From Cryphonectria parasitica EP155 (Eukaryota; Ascomycota; Sordariomycetes; Diaporthales; Cryphonectriaceae), in contig NW_024468909.1 in the NCBI RefSeq assembly GCF_011745365.1, positions 5,146,001 to 5,210,000 of the forward strand: a DNA stretch of 64,000 bases, read 5' to 3'. The position numbers were made by a program, and so were the translations under genes. The first letter of the stretch is position 1. Each line of letters opens with the position of its first letter. Below, piece after piece: positions 45,401 through 58,700 of this stretch. The notes under the pieces are model-generated. The model saw only the letters and a list, made by a program, of their open reading frames with translations. It had not been told where the DNA came from and searched no databases.

Positions 45401-48046
45401 GTTCGCTAGCCGATGCAGAGCTTTTGTTGCGTGCTCGTGTGAGGATGTTCTGACAAGTGAGGGGCGCGCAGCAGAAGCCAACCAGCGACCAAGCACGGGC
45501 ATGAGCGAAGCACACTCTTTCTTTTTTTCTCTTTTCTGGTGTTGCTTGGGATAGAGGGAAGAGGATCCGACCACAGATGAGCCCACAGCCAAGCCCACAA
45601 GCCTAAAGCCACACAGCCTATCCTAATAGCCCAGCCACGTAACCACTGCACGCACGCCCGCCTGACGAGGAAAGAGCCTGCAGCTGGAGTAGAAGGGTGG
45701 AGGGGGGGGAGGGGTCGGTGACAATGGCGGTCATGGTTGCATATTGCGTGGTTCCGTAAGGTGTGTGATACGAGAGAGGCTGGACCAGATCGTCAGGCAG
45801 TTGAACTAACCACCTTCAAACGTGCTGTTTGGGATAATGGCCATCTCGGCTCGGATTTCTCGAGAGAAAGTGTGTAGCCTGTCTCCACCGGTGAAAACGA
45901 AACTAGAAGACAAGAAGATCTTCTTCTTCTGCTTTATTTAATTGGGTGTGGGACAGAGGAGCCCGATTTTCTCTCTCTGGGAGACAAATTGTGAGAGACA
46001 AGAGAGGGAGAAGGAAAGGGTGGCAGGCGAGGATTGTTGACTGTCGTAGTCGCAGGCGAGTTGTTTGCCCGTCACTGCGTGCCGTGAGAAAGGATTCTCT
46101 CATTATTGCCGATCTAGCGGCCCCCTTTCGTACGATCCAGACAATAAGATCAACACTTCGTCACCCCTCCTCTATCTCTCCCTTCCTTTCCCAAATCCCC
46201 TCGTCTCAAGCGAAAGTGAAGAGAGAGCAAAGGGCGCTCTGGCAGGTGGGGTTGCAGATGGTGGTGGTATTGGGTTAGTCATGCCAAAGAGAGCACGGGC
46301 TTAAAAAGCGAGGGAAACACTGGGAGGAAAAGAGGAGGGAGAAAAGTAGAGGAAGGCAACTAGCCAAACGCAGTGGTGCCTCGTACCTTCCAGTAGGTAC
46401 CGCCATCATACTACTGTAGCACCATTACGGTACGGTACTGTGGTACATGGCGCTATGTATGCGCAGCACGCTGGTGGGTATAAAGCGAGGGAAAGGGGAC
46501 GGACCAGGGTAGGGCAAAAGAACAACAAGAAGAGACCCGAGAGCGAAGACGAACAAGCCACCCAAAAGCCGAGCCAAGTACATAGTATAAGTACTGAGTT
46601 CGGCTAAGCCTACCTACCACCTCCCCCTCCCTCGCCAACAAAAGGTCTCTCTTAAGTACCTTTAGCACTATTTATAACGGGAAAGCTACTTAATCGCTAC
46701 ATTCCTAGGGAGAGGGTGGGGTCAGCCCTTGGGAGAGAGAGAGAAAAAAAGATTGAACCCCTTCCCAGCGACCCCAACGCCCCGCCCCTCCTTCGAAACT
46801 GGGGCATGGCCAAGGGAACATCCGACAGGGGTGGTCGAAAGCGGCTCTGCAGGCTGCGAAAAAGCCAAGGAGGGGGGGAAAGAATGAAGGGGTGGGGGGC
46901 CAGGAGGTGGTGCTGAGTGGATGAGTGTGTTCACCCCCTGCCCTGACGAACAACCCCTGCCCCTCGTTCCTTCTCTCCTCCCCTTCCCCACCCAGACCCC
47001 ATCGAAGCATCGAAGCATCGAACACCAGGGCCGAGCAGATCCAAGATCCACCCATCAGCAAAGGGAACATGATACCATGGATGATAGATGATGGTCTGTG
47101 CCCACCGAAAAGAGAACACACGATCCCCTCCCTCCTGCGGAGCACCTCTTAGTGTGTCTGGCTGTATCTTCCGTCGCGTCCACAAGGTGGCGGTCCACCC
47201 ACATACTAAATTGTGTATCATCAATCTTACTCTACTATGGTACTACGAAATGTATCGTTACAGCAAACCTCGTCTCGCTCATAACGGCAGACTCCGGTAC
47301 CAACCCCCCCCCCCCCTTTTTGAAGTCCCGCATGGGAAAACTAGGACTCCCTCCCTCGCTCCTGGTATGGAAGATAGAATTTACCCCCAAGAGCTGGCTG
47401 CGTTCTACTGTTTTGGCAGTGACATCAGGGTCTGCTGGCTGAAGCCTGAAAGACCACCCCCCCCCCCCCGGTCTGTCTGCGGCTTGTTTTGCAGCGCCTC
47501 ATTCTTCGAGCTGACTCGACACCCGACGACGCTCTGTTTTCCCCCTCCCCTGCAGAGTCTATTTACTTTTTTAGCACTAAAACATGTAGACTGGCGGTTT
47601 GGATCACCACAGCATCGTTGGGTAGTCATTGCAGACAGGGAGGGCACATGTTTTGCTCTTAATTGGCGACGTGTGACCTGTTCATTTGAGATATTCCCTT
47701 GCACTCTCATGTGATTTTTTTTCTTCCTTTCTTGCAGGTACTGTGACATGTTGCAGAATGTTTCTCAATTTCTCTTTCAATCACCAAAAAGTCCTACACG
47801 TTCAGCAGTGTTGCTGGTGGTATATTGTTGTAGTTGTATACAGCTCCCTCTCTACCTTCCATCCCAGGGTATCATACCGAGTCCAATTTTCCTTGTGACC
47901 GAAATAATAAAGAAGAAAAAAAAAACCCTTCCCCTCCACCCGGTCATAGACCCGTATGCTACCCAAGTTTGAGAACTCCGTAAACCAAATGATGCAAAAT
48001 CGTAAATCATAGTGTCCATAGAGATTGGTCCTCAAGAAGAGAACCC
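45401..48046. other. Intergenic, about 2.6 kb
   Basis: Includes a GTAC-rich cluster at about 46386-46446, C homopolymers at about 47306 and 47457, and simple purine-rich sequence near 46735-46760. The open frame of 208 codons at 47088-47714 has no family features. Confidence 0.45.
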
Positions 48047-48759
48047 TCACTCATCATCGCTGTCCGCCTCCCCCTCACCATCTTCCTCTTCATCCTCTTC
48101 CTCGTCATCCGTCGCTGGTGGTTCCCAGGCATCTTCCAGCCTTAGTCCCTTGCCGGTGGGCTCGAAGGATGCGCCGAGAAGTCCCAGCTTCTCTGGAGGA
48201 TCGTAAAGTCCCAGCCCGATGAGGATATCTCCTTCTTCTTCCTCTCCGTCCTCGCCGTCATTCTCCACATCCTGCTGCTGCTGATCGTAGTCATCGTCCT
48301 TGACTTCGGGTTTCGGGTAGACAGCTGATGCCTGCTTCATCACAACCGGTTCCGGGAGCTGAATATTGGGCATATCCTCCGGAGTAGGCGGCGTTGTCAG
48401 GTTGACACTGTAACCAGTAGATGGGATGTCCATCCACGACGCTGGAGAATATGAGGGCTCAACATAGCCAGGTACAGAGGCTGGGGTGTAAACCGTGGCA
48501 GGGATGAAGGCCGGTGTCTGGGTATGACCCGTAGATGGCATGCTGGCTGCAGCGGGCGCAGCAGCAGCAGGGTCCCAGGCGGGTGAGGCGTAGGCCTGTG
48601 TCTGAGGCATCTCGTAGGGAGCGTAGGACGGCAGTACCAACGGCGAGAAGTTTGAGATAGGTGAGCTGTATGCTGAATAGGCGGCAGGTGTGGGGGGCAT
48701 CTGCACGGGAGGCGCGCTGAAGTCGTAGTCACAGTAGTTTGGGAATGGAAACTGTAAAG

Positions 48760-48796
<37 letters not shown>

Positions 48797-49207
48797 TTGA
48801 GCCGGCAAGGACGAGAGTTGATATGTCTGAGGTAGTTGTGTGGAGGGGTGCCAGCTGACGGGCCGGGCTGTCCTCTTGACGGGCTCGTAGTAATTGTTGG
48901 CAAAGACCTCCGGGCCGGGCGTAGGCAAATACGGCTGGTCCAACATTTGCTGAGCTCTCTGCTGCAAGACAAGATCATTCATCATGGTCCGTCGACGCTG
49001 CTGCATGAGGTTGTTCCTCGGGCTATTGCTAGCACTCGTTGGCTTTACGACTCTCATGGCGTTTCCAAGAGCACCGTTCGATCCCCTTGACTGCCTCCGG
49101 CTCGCTGGGGTCGACATCTGTTTGGAGAGGGCTTCAAAGAGGGCATCGTTGCTGTAGGAAACCGGTGGTATACAAGGGAGGCTGGCTCCAACGAAAGAAG
49201 GCATCAT
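48047..49207 (-). CDS. Polyglutamine protein with conserved acidic C-terminus
   Basis: A single exon of 386 residues starting MMPSFVGASLPCIPPVSYSN; the frame extends three codons further upstream without an ATG. The protein is largely disordered: an N-terminal STPASRRQSRGSNGALGNAM and a QQRAQQMLDQPYLPTPGPEV segment, a run of 13 Gln (CAG repeat), then Pro/Tyr/Ser-rich low complexity. Near the C-terminus are two blocks that I believe are conserved among ascomycete relatives: LIGLGLYDPPEKLGLLG and TGKGLRLEDAWEPP, followed by an acidic tail. The composition resembles transcriptional co-regulators, but no DNA-binding domain is visible. The large gene-poor region upstream would suit a regulated gene. 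Confidence 0.72.
48761..48799. repeat. CAG trinucleotide repeat (polyglutamine)
   Basis: Eleven CTG units and two TTG units on the plus strand encode 13 consecutive Gln in the minus-strand gene; likely length-variable between strains. Confidence 0.9.
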
Positions 49208-52200
49208 ATTGATGACCACGTAGGATTTTGACGATGTGGTGTGGTGATGTAGAATCGTTATTATGCTTGTGATTGTTGTTGTGATTGTGTGTGGGTGGGT
49301 AGGTGGGTGGGTGGGTGTGTGTTGTGTAGTTATATGTATGAGAGGTAGATTGATGGATAGTAGGTGACTTGGGGGGGGGGGAGGGAGACAGCCGTCAAAC
49401 CCTATATGCAGATGTCATCATGGGAGGTGATATAGCAGGCCGAAGGGACTGCAACAACTTCTTGTTGTGGAATGGGTAATAAAGGAGAAGCGAAGCGTTG
49501 AGACAGGGACAGGGAAGAAAGGGGCCATGTGGAATGGGTCGAAGGATAAATCGAAGCTAGTTCGAGCAGGAGTGACATTGTCGTATTGGCAAGGAGAGAA
49601 CAAAAAGTAATGAAAATGGAACGGGGCCTTCTGACATGTGGATGTGTCTAGGTAAGTAGGTAGGGAAGTAGTAGTGGTATCATGGGATCGAGTGTGGATG
49701 TGTCGGTTCCTGGTCAAAAGAAGAATGGAGCTTGCATGTCGTGAAGGAGTGTGTAGTGTGGTGTTCTGCGTCATATGGGGTTGCAAGGATCTGTTACTTC
49801 TTGTTCCTCGTCGCGTGTAAGTACTGCGTATGGGGTACATGAATACCCTGGATCGAGGGAGGGGAGGCTACTTTGGCCCCGTTGGGTACAGGGCTCCCAA
49901 CGGTACGTACATGAGTACGGAAAAACGGAGGAGGGATGAGGGGACAGAGGCAGACTAGGTACAGACAGTGACTCCTGGCAAGCGTCGTGGCTTCGGGACG
50001 AGAGAATGTACTGTTGTATTGTAAGGGTAGTACAGGGTACCGTGAAATCAGCGGTAGGACCAGGCCGGGCCTTGTCGCGCCCTGACCTCCAGGATCTGTT
50101 TCTTTGCTTGGAACCTGTTGTAAAAAGGAAGCGGATGAGCTAAGGGCCACAAGGTGGGATTATCTGTGAATGTGTGTGTCGACAAGGATCAGACTGCTGA
50201 GGAGTTCCGGCCCTCGATTCTGGGTCCACACACACAAACCCCCCACACCCCTGCCTGCTCAGACGGGATCTGTGTGGAGTTTGTTGTCCAAGGGCTGGTT
50301 TCCAGGCCAGCGACTTGATGTCCAAGGAGACAGAGAAAAGATCCGTGCTTCGTACAGGAACAGCACGAAACAAAGCAGCATCACCACCACCACCACTAAA
50401 TAAGTGTGTAAGACACAAGTCGCGAAGAGGAATGAATGCCCATAGGATAAGAGGGGCGGCGGCAGACAATTCAAAAGTTTCGGCCTTGTGTGCCTTGGAC
50501 GCGAATGAACTACAGTACCATAGTACGCAATTTGGTATGGAGAATCCCGGTCTGTGCCGGATTTTGGAATGTTTTTCATAGAAAGTGGCCCGCTCTCTGG
50601 GCCAGGACAAGAAAAGACCAGCGCGGCAAAAGGCCTCACGAAAGTGTGGGGCGACTGGAAAAAGGACTAGCAGGCCCGGCCAGACAATCCGCCGCTCGAC
50701 CAAAAAAAAAAACCAACACGGCATCCGGGCAGGGAGGAGTGCCAGGAGCCGCGTCAAAGTATGTATGTCTATCTGTGGGTTCGGTCAGCAGGCTGTGGGA
50801 GAAAGTAGTGTGGTCACGACCGCGTGTGGTCAAGCCCGGACTGAGCTCCAAGGCACTTCTGACCGACGTATCAGACAGGCCCGAGCAGGCAACCTCTACC
50901 CAACAGTGGCACACCTCCCTGCAACGCGCAGACATGATTCCGCAAGGATATGTGCATCTGCAATGGCGGGGACAAGGGGTCGAGATGCAGGAGCCCCAGG
51001 CCCCAGAAAGAAGGGTTGCATCTCAAGATGCAAATGTAGATGGAGACATGATGGTGGGTCGGGAGAGGAGGGGTGCTTAGCAGGGGGCGTGCTCGTGAAA
51101 AAGAAAAGGGAAGGAAAAACAAAAAAGAGGAAAAACATGAGGCGGGATGGTGCCAGCAGGTGCAGTAACCGCCTCCAGCCTGAGCCCAGTGTGTCAGTGC
51201 ACACTTGACAACCCCTGTCCCCCCTGCCGAGTGGTAGTGCTTTCCTATAGGAGGTGTGAGGGATATAAGAAGTGGGGGTGTCGATGCAGTAGAGTTGTGG
51301 TCGGCGTGGTGCGCTGAAGAGCAAGGGGGGGTCACACTAACTCCAACCCAGGCGATTCGATGGTTGAGCAAGGATCCCATTGGGACAGACGACTGGTTTC
51401 TGTTTTTACCCACGCACTAGCATATCGCAGGCTGTGGTCCGCGGCCGTGGCCATGACCTAGGAGGCCAAAGCCGAGCGTGCCAATGCGGCGGGACTGGAT
51501 GACACTCGGGCTCGCGAATAGCAGTGAAACTGTGGGTCGACACAGTCCCTTCAGAAAAGAGGTTCAAGCAAAAGCCTCCACCGGCCAGCTGCATGCTGAT
51601 GGATCTGGCTGGAGCCTTGCCTCAGTCAAGCCAAAAGGGCTACTGTGCTGTGACATCAAGTTGTGGCGACAAAGAAGAGAGGGGAGGAAAAACAGGCCAG
51701 TCTCGATAAACTGTTGAACACAAGCCGTAAGCGGTAACAAGGAAAATACCTCGTTGCTGTGCAGGTTGGACTGCACACCTTGTGCTTTACTTGATGCACA
51801 TAGAGTGCATAGCATAGCACCATGAGTGCAAGCGCACACACACATCGTTCGCCCCATACCTACCACCCTTGGTTTGCATTGGCTGGTGACGGACATGCCT
51901 GATTGATGAACAGCGCCGCAGAGTTAAGCCAGCAACGCTACAGGGAAACCCGTTCAAGACCAGACCCCGCAGCGTACGGCCTAGAGTCGCGGCTCAGTGT
52001 GTCGGTTCGTACGCAGTAAGATTGCATTGTCGTAAGATACAGGCCCAACTCAGCCCCTCGAGTGGCGACCTTGTAGGCTTGTTCCAGGATGGGGTCGAGC
52101 CCCAGAATTTCGCCGTTGGGCCTGCCATTCTGGGCCTTTCAGACACTGGGACAAGGTGCAGGTAAGGTCAGCGCACCTGACGCCGAATGCCTGACACTCT

Positions 52201-53459
52201 CCCACACACACCATACACCATAGTGGCTGCAATAAAGCGAGGTGATGGGACCAAGAACGGACCGGGGAGGGGGGGGTTCTCCTGGGCGCAGAGGATCATC
52301 TGTGCGATATGGGTAGGGGTCAGATTGTCTTGTACTCCTCCGAGCACCCCCCCCCCTTCCATTCTACTCCCTCGAAACTAAGCCGCCTGCATCGTCTCCC
52401 CTGTGCGCAAATTTCATTACGCGTCCAGTGATGAGCAAGCCGCTGTTGCCGGACGCCAACGCTGTGTGCCTCCCGCTGCATGATGCAGCAGGCGACAGAC
52501 AGGTTTGATGACTTGGCACACACATCCTGTATCTCGTCGTGTCGACCTAATGCCGCTCTCGGCCTTTGAGGGAGGGAGGGTTGACGCAGTCAAGAAGCGA
52601 GGCGAGCGGCCACTGGCTGTAGCGTCGTCCTATGATATGCTGGCCATCCGAGCTTGCTCTTGTCGGTCACGACTACATAGTACGAAACCTGCGATCACAC
52701 CGTTCGAAGGCTGGGCGGATCCAGGCCAAGACCCTCCCCGAGTTGCCTCGCAGCGCACACCATGGTGCTAACAGTCTCCCTTGCCGACGACGCATGACGA
52801 AGGGCGGTATGCACAGAGCGTAGGGAGACGCACGCCGCATTGTTTCCGACTGAGTTGGTCAGCACAAACACAGCACGACCAAAGTTCCGTCAGGCGGTTT
52901 CGTCTCGGCTGTACGGATTCACAGACTCGTCTCATTTCCGTCCGCGCAGACTTTAGCGATCACACACAGTCGCTGATCAACGAGACGTACCAGCTCAGGC
53001 CGGGCAGGACGGGCACAAGAAGCAAACCACCGTTTGTGGAATGGAGGCTAAGGAGAGAATGAAGAAAATCCAGAGCCAAAAAGAAAAATCACAAGAGCAA
53101 GCTTTTTTTGGGGTGAGAGGGGCGCCGCGACAGGGACTGCATGCCATACGCGGTAAATGGGGCCGAAGGTTGAAAATGTTGGCCAGCAGGAAGCCAAATT
53201 GGCTGACGAGAACAGAGAGGGTTAGAAGATCATCTCTTTAGGGGCGGATTGTAACGGAGTATTGTGCTGGCCAGAGGGGGAAGGGACTAGTCACAAGGAG
53301 AGATTGGCGGAGCAAGAGAAAGGATTGAGACCCTGAGGAACCTTGCCGAGCAGGGCTTTACAGGCGCTGTAGACTGAGCCTGGGACAGGGGAGGGGGGGC
53401 TAGTGCCAGCACTTGAGCCTGCTTGGACTACCTAGCAAGCTTGGCCACTGCTGGGCAGG

Positions 53460-53510
53460 CAGCCCCTACCATAGTACTTCTACGCACCGTAGTACTATGG
53501 TACAGCCCCT
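53460..53510. repeat. 35-bp palindrome flanked by 8-bp direct repeats
   Basis: TACCATAGTACT (53467-53478) and AGTACTATGGTA (53491-53502) form a perfect 12-bp inverted repeat with a 12-base loop. CAGCCCCT occurs directly on both sides (53460-53467 and 53503-53510), like a target-site duplication, though it shares one base with the left arm. Confidence 0.85.
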
Positions 53511-54228
53511 CCTCTCGCCTGCAGGATTCTTGGCCCTCTGGCTTCAGCACAGTCAGTCAATCAAACCCAACTCGGTTTTTTATACGAACATCTTGCTTGA
53601 GCTATATCACGCGAGACGGACGAATCCCACCCTCACAAGCAGTACCCCACCATCCCCTCCCTCACCCCCCTGTGGCCAAAAGCACCAGGTCACCTATCAT
53701 AGAATAATCTTACGGCCAATTTAGGTGCGCACACCCGCTAAAACATCAGTGCCTCTCCTGAGTACCTGCTGGATGATGGATTTGGGCGGCGGTTGGGATC
53801 AGGGAGGCTGGCCCCCGCGACGTTGCTAATGCGAGACAAGGCCCAGAATGCAACAGCGCTAAACAGTATTGCACACGCTGGCAGGCTGGCACGGCAGTCG
53901 GGTCAGACAGTGTGGCACCCCTCTTGTTTGAGTTTCCCATTTCAAGCCATTCCAATCCCAGACTTCTGGACGCCACCAAAAGGCTACTACGGTACGCGGG
54001 CTGGGCCCCTTTGAGGTAATCCGTTGGCCTCCCTGCTTCCAAAGGCTTAGACAAGACCACACAAGTTCCGGCTTCATCTATTGCTGCGGGCTGCCTGCTG
54101 CCGTGTCTGAGTCTGGATGGTTCAAGCGCTTATGCGATTTCTGACGATCAGTGCGCCGTCTCGGAAAAATGAAGGGCTGCGATCCTGTTGCTACAAACAC
54201 ACAATAAGTCTGGATGGAACTATTCCAC

Positions 54229-54251
54229 ACTATTAGTATCACAGTAATAGT
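54229..54251. repeat. Short inverted repeat
   Basis: ACTATTA (54229-54235) and TAATAGT (54245-54251) pair around a nine-base spacer, next to several GTAC motifs at 54259-54390. Confidence 0.65.
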
Positions 54252-55075
54252 CTACCTCCATAGTACAGTAAGGTCGTATAAGGGGAATAGCAGTGGTAAG
54301 CTGCCTACTATGGCCCTTTACGTCAGCGTATTCTTTGGACTGTGGCAGTAGTCAGGTTCTGGGTACGGCGCTACTTCGGTACCTTGGTACTTGCAGGTTT
54401 CAATCGCCCACGATGTCGCTTTCCCGTGATAGGGTAGGATCTACCCCAGTGCTCGGATAGCGACTTCCAGTTCCGATCTCGACTTCGTGTGCCTTCTACT
54501 TCACCTACTCGCTCACCCACTCACCCGAATCCCTCCCCTCACCCGCCTTCTTTCACAGGCAAGCCAGCACGACACCGGCACACAATACTCTTACCAGCGA
54601 GACCTTGGGTCAGGGCTGGCCCAGGATTCTATCTGGGCACCCTGTTCGTTCCCGTCCTGGACGAGCATCACAGGCATCCCATCCACCCATCCATTATGTC
54701 CAGCTGCGTGCGGGCTTTTCTTGAGCCAACCGCGAGGCAGGGCAGGCAGGCGCTTTGGATCTGCACCTACACCCCAAATCTCACTCTCCCGTGATTACGG
54801 TCCCTGCTGCATACTGGCCTTCATCCTCACGAGACATCCAGGGGGTCCTCCACCTGAAGGCGAAGGGCATGCATCCACTGTCACGCATGGAGAGCTTTTC
54901 GAACAAAGTATGACACCGAGACACGGACGCATCACAACGCCTACCATGCGTCGTTTCTAGCTCCTCAAAACCTGGTTGTGTGTCGAATCTCAACAGCTCA
55001 TTTGGCGGTTGGCTGCTGTTCATGTCTTTCAGCTCGCAGCTCGCATTCCTGCGTGACTTGAACTTCTTCAGGAAT

Positions 55076-55080
<5 letters not shown>

Positions 55081-55137
<57 letters not shown>
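55081..55137. repeat. CA dinucleotide microsatellite
   Basis: About 28 uninterrupted CA units, between ATACATA on the left and CGCATGC on the right. Confidence 0.95.
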
Positions 55138-55140
<3 letters not shown>

Positions 55141-55241
55141 TGCCTAGGTCCCAGTTCTAGCCCTTGTCGACCGTGGGGTCCCGCTCGCTAGCCACCCGGG
55201 TTATGCCACGGGTCCTCAGCTGGACATTCTAAGCTTCGAAA

Positions 55242-55744
55242 TCAACCATCAGCATTTTTTAGTCTGTGATGCGGGCACACGAGGTGTCTCTTTGGTGCAT
55301 CTCGTGTGTCGGCGTAGGTCCTCGATCCTGGATCTTCCGACTCTGGCACCTCAGACGCTACGGATATGGCCCGCGCTGCATGGCGCATGCGTCTTGTTTC
55401 GACCCGTGGTTGAAGATCGGCGCTCGCATGCTGACTGACTGATAGACCGCCCAACCTAGCCGCAAGCCCTAGAGCCTTGCTGTGCGCGCGGTTCTCGTCG
55501 ACGCTGAACAGACGAGTCATATTGGCGGGGAAGGAGCTGTAGCTTGTCTGGCCGGCATGTCACCGGCGCAAATCTTAGAATGAGTGGAACGCGAGACTGC
55601 AGCGGCTGGGCCGGCGCCGCCAACCATTGGACAGGTTTCTGGTATTGCATTGGGCGCTTGGCTGGTGACGGTTGACCCGTAGCTCCCCAGTGGCCCTTCG
55701 CGGGGCTCGTACCGCGACCAAGCACTCACAGTAGTGGTAGCCAT
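55242..55744 (-). other. Two overlapping small open frames
   Basis: The first starts MATTTVSAWSRYEPREGP at 55744 and stops at 55517. The second begins at 55520 with MTRLFSVDENRAHSKALGLA and runs to 55242, so stop and start overlap (ATGA). Both have fair start contexts. They could be one gene carrying a frameshift, two tiny genes, or chance; no family is recognised. Confidence 0.25.
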
Positions 55745-58700
55745 ATGGTGGCTCCCTGCAAAATGCTGGTAATCAATTTCCCTCACCTGCCGCACCCGGA
55801 CTTGCAGCATCAGGACTGGTTCGCCTCTTCCACCACCACCACCATCTCCCGCGGAACATGGACTTGATCAACTCGACGCGGGACAAGATCAGAAGGTCAA
55901 GCCGAAGAGCTATTTGGGTACGTACTAGCTACCAGGTGGAAGTACTGGCGGTACGTCGCTCTGACGACAGGGGTTTGGGCGGGAACATTTCATCTGTAAG
56001 TCAATCTCGAAGAAATCCCGTTAACTAGACCCCTGTCGCTGGTACTACCCTGAAACGTGAGGTGTGCTCCGGCGTGGCGGTACCTGTCCTCAAGGCACAT
56101 TCGCTTGTGAGGACCTCCGGCCCCTTGGCCACTTGTTGTGTCAAGCGAATGCTCAACTCTACCAGAATGACGACTTCAAACATCGCATACCCCATCACCG
56201 AAAGAAATTCCGGTTTTCTGCCTCTTGAGTACGATCGAGTCGTGGTGCAAATGCCGCGATAGTCGCCTTTTAGCAACTCAAGAAAAAATTGTCAAAGCCA
56301 TGCATCATTCGTGGATCTACAAAGGTACTTAAGACCTACTATTGCGCAACCCCCCCCCCCCCTCGGGGGCGGGGACGAGCTGGGTACTTGAGTACTACGG
56401 TACATAACACATACTGTGGTATTATCATACTACATATAGTGTCGTACAGACGTCGAGGACGACGCCCAAGGGCTATTTCCCATTGAGTAACCCCACCGGC
56501 GTGCCACGGGCCGCAGGATGGCTCGAGGAGCAGCCCGGGTTGAGAGGAGAGTCCCCTGGCCCCTGTCTAGCCCCAGACTGCATGCAGATGTGTCGAACAG
56601 GGCACTGCAGGACCACTACCAGGGCCCAAACCTAAAAGCCGTTTCGAGGCCAGATCAAAGAGCCCCATGTCATTGAACGGTCCTTCGACGCCTCCACCAG
56701 GCGCCGACAGGGACCAGCTGCCAGATCATCGAAACACAGGCTTGACAGGGTAGTTATGCGCCCTCTTACCAACCTTTCAAACCCCCCCCCCCGGTCCCCA
56801 AGCAAGATCATAGCTGAGTAGCTAATAGTGTCTACCAGTGCCTTGAAGACCAGGTAAGCTGGAAGCTTGAGTGGCTCCTCCTGAGTCTAGGATTCTGCGT
56901 CTGGTGGCCTGCCCTCCCACGGGCAAGTGTGCGGTATTGAGGGTGCCGAGACTCCACAATTGATGAGATCCTATAGTACCCAGGACCTACTATGGTGAGC
57001 ATGGCTCGAAAGTCCCGCAGTGCCTCGGTGATCAACACAGCCTATCCTCATCACATCGACCGCTGCGGCTCAGCAACGGACGGCCTCAAAGGCAGATCTT
57101 CTTGAATCATCCTTCTTGTCCTGTCAGCGATGGGTCGTCAGGAAATCTCGATGCAGTGACAGCATGAGCTTATACGCAAAATACTACCCTCATGCAACGC
57201 TGGTCTGGCACACCATCTCATGACTCGCAAGGCAAGGACAAAAACAAAGGAATGTCAATCTAAAGCAGGCAGAGGCTCTTTGCGACCTACCACGACATGA
57301 GTCCTCCTCACCGTCATCCATATCGTGCAACGACCTAACGGGATCGAAAGACTCGCTACATGGCACAGTACCTGGTGTCCTGCCCCCACACCGCATTCCA
57401 TGTCATAATTTTAGTTGGGGTACTACTGTACACCATAAACATGGTACCAGAACGACTTGTATACGAAGAGCACCGTGGACTACGTGGGCAGCAATAATGG
57501 CACCCCCCCCCTCCCCACTCTAGTTGCTCGCCGGATGCATCCTTGGGCCAAGCACACTGCATTTCGGACAACAAACATTTCCAATCACGCATTGTTCTGG
57601 AACCTTACCGAAGTGGATGTGACTGCAGGCGAGGGACTTGCTTTCATGTAGTGGTCTTTCTACCTGGGCGGCGGGAATTTAAGCGACCAACCACTGCTGA
57701 CATTGTTCCCTCCCGATGTGCCACTGCACCATAAGCACTTCTCGTGATTGTGCCACTTTCTTTCTCACTGCAATGGTGCTTGGACAGGGCCTGGTGCTAG
57801 ATACTAGCTCAGATATGGTATCAGGATGCGTGTGTGTGTCCATCTCATGATGACTGGCATTCTGACATGGCTTTCTGTTGGTCTCAGGACAAAAGCCTCG
57901 TCACCATGGCCCCTTGTACACACTAGCCCGGCCGACGGCGGTGTTGCAGAAGAAAAAAATTTGCCCCCCTAGAGACGCCCACAGAGATCGTCACCTGTTC
58001 ACCGTGCATGAAGCACACGACGTTTGCAGGAGTGGCCAGCGAACCCAGCGCCGCCGTTCATAAACTCTGATCGCCGCTATAATCTGTCGGCGCCCCGCTT
58101 CAGCAGTGGATGCCGGGCTCACCGCACAACCGACTCTATACGGAGCCTACCATTTGTCTCAATTCTCAAGCCTTCAGGTGGAGACGAAACGCCAGGGCCC
58201 GATGTCACCAAACCGGGACGTTCGAAGTAGCGCTGGAGGTAAATTTCACCCGCTGCGCAACTTTCAGACTTGGATCTTGTCGTTCCTATGGGGTACGCTG
58301 CACTCTGGACATCCACTTGTCTCCAGGCTCTGAGGACGCTTGTCTACAGAAAAAAAAGAAGAAAAGCAAAAGAGGAAAAGAAAAGACGAAAAGAAAGAAA
58401 CAGCGCGCGTTGAGGAGGAGGAAGAGAAGGCGGCGGCGACGACAAAGAGCCTGATCGAAACTCCTGAAGGACCGGGCTTCCGTGACAACGGATTCACAAC
58501 CTGTGCATACCAATTAGAATACGACATGGTGAGGAGAGAGATGGGGGCGAGCGGAGATCAGGCGCCTCGTGACGGCGGTGGAGGAGGGAGCCTTCTGGCT
58601 GGTACGACCAAATTTTTCCAAAGCAGCAACTGATTCGTGTGCCATCGTCGTGTGTGGGCTGCGCGCCCGTCGGCTGGGGTGGACTAGGAGGAGGAGAGAA

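Noticed and set aside
44538..45515. 325-codon minus-strand frame as an intact gene
   Set aside because: The protein-like segments in this interval lie in several different frames, and the product has no recognisable domain; it is better described as a decayed locus.
47088..47714. 208-codon plus-strand open frame
   Set aside because: It runs through two C homopolymers and has no motif or splice support.
50140..51413. Overlapping open frames of 180-207 codons on both strands
   Set aside because: They overlap each other, lack motifs and have repetitive or skewed composition; chance frames in GC-rich DNA.
58340..58633. Lys/Glu-rich open frame
   Set aside because: The first half is a purine-rich simple-sequence tract; the remainder shows no protein-like pattern.
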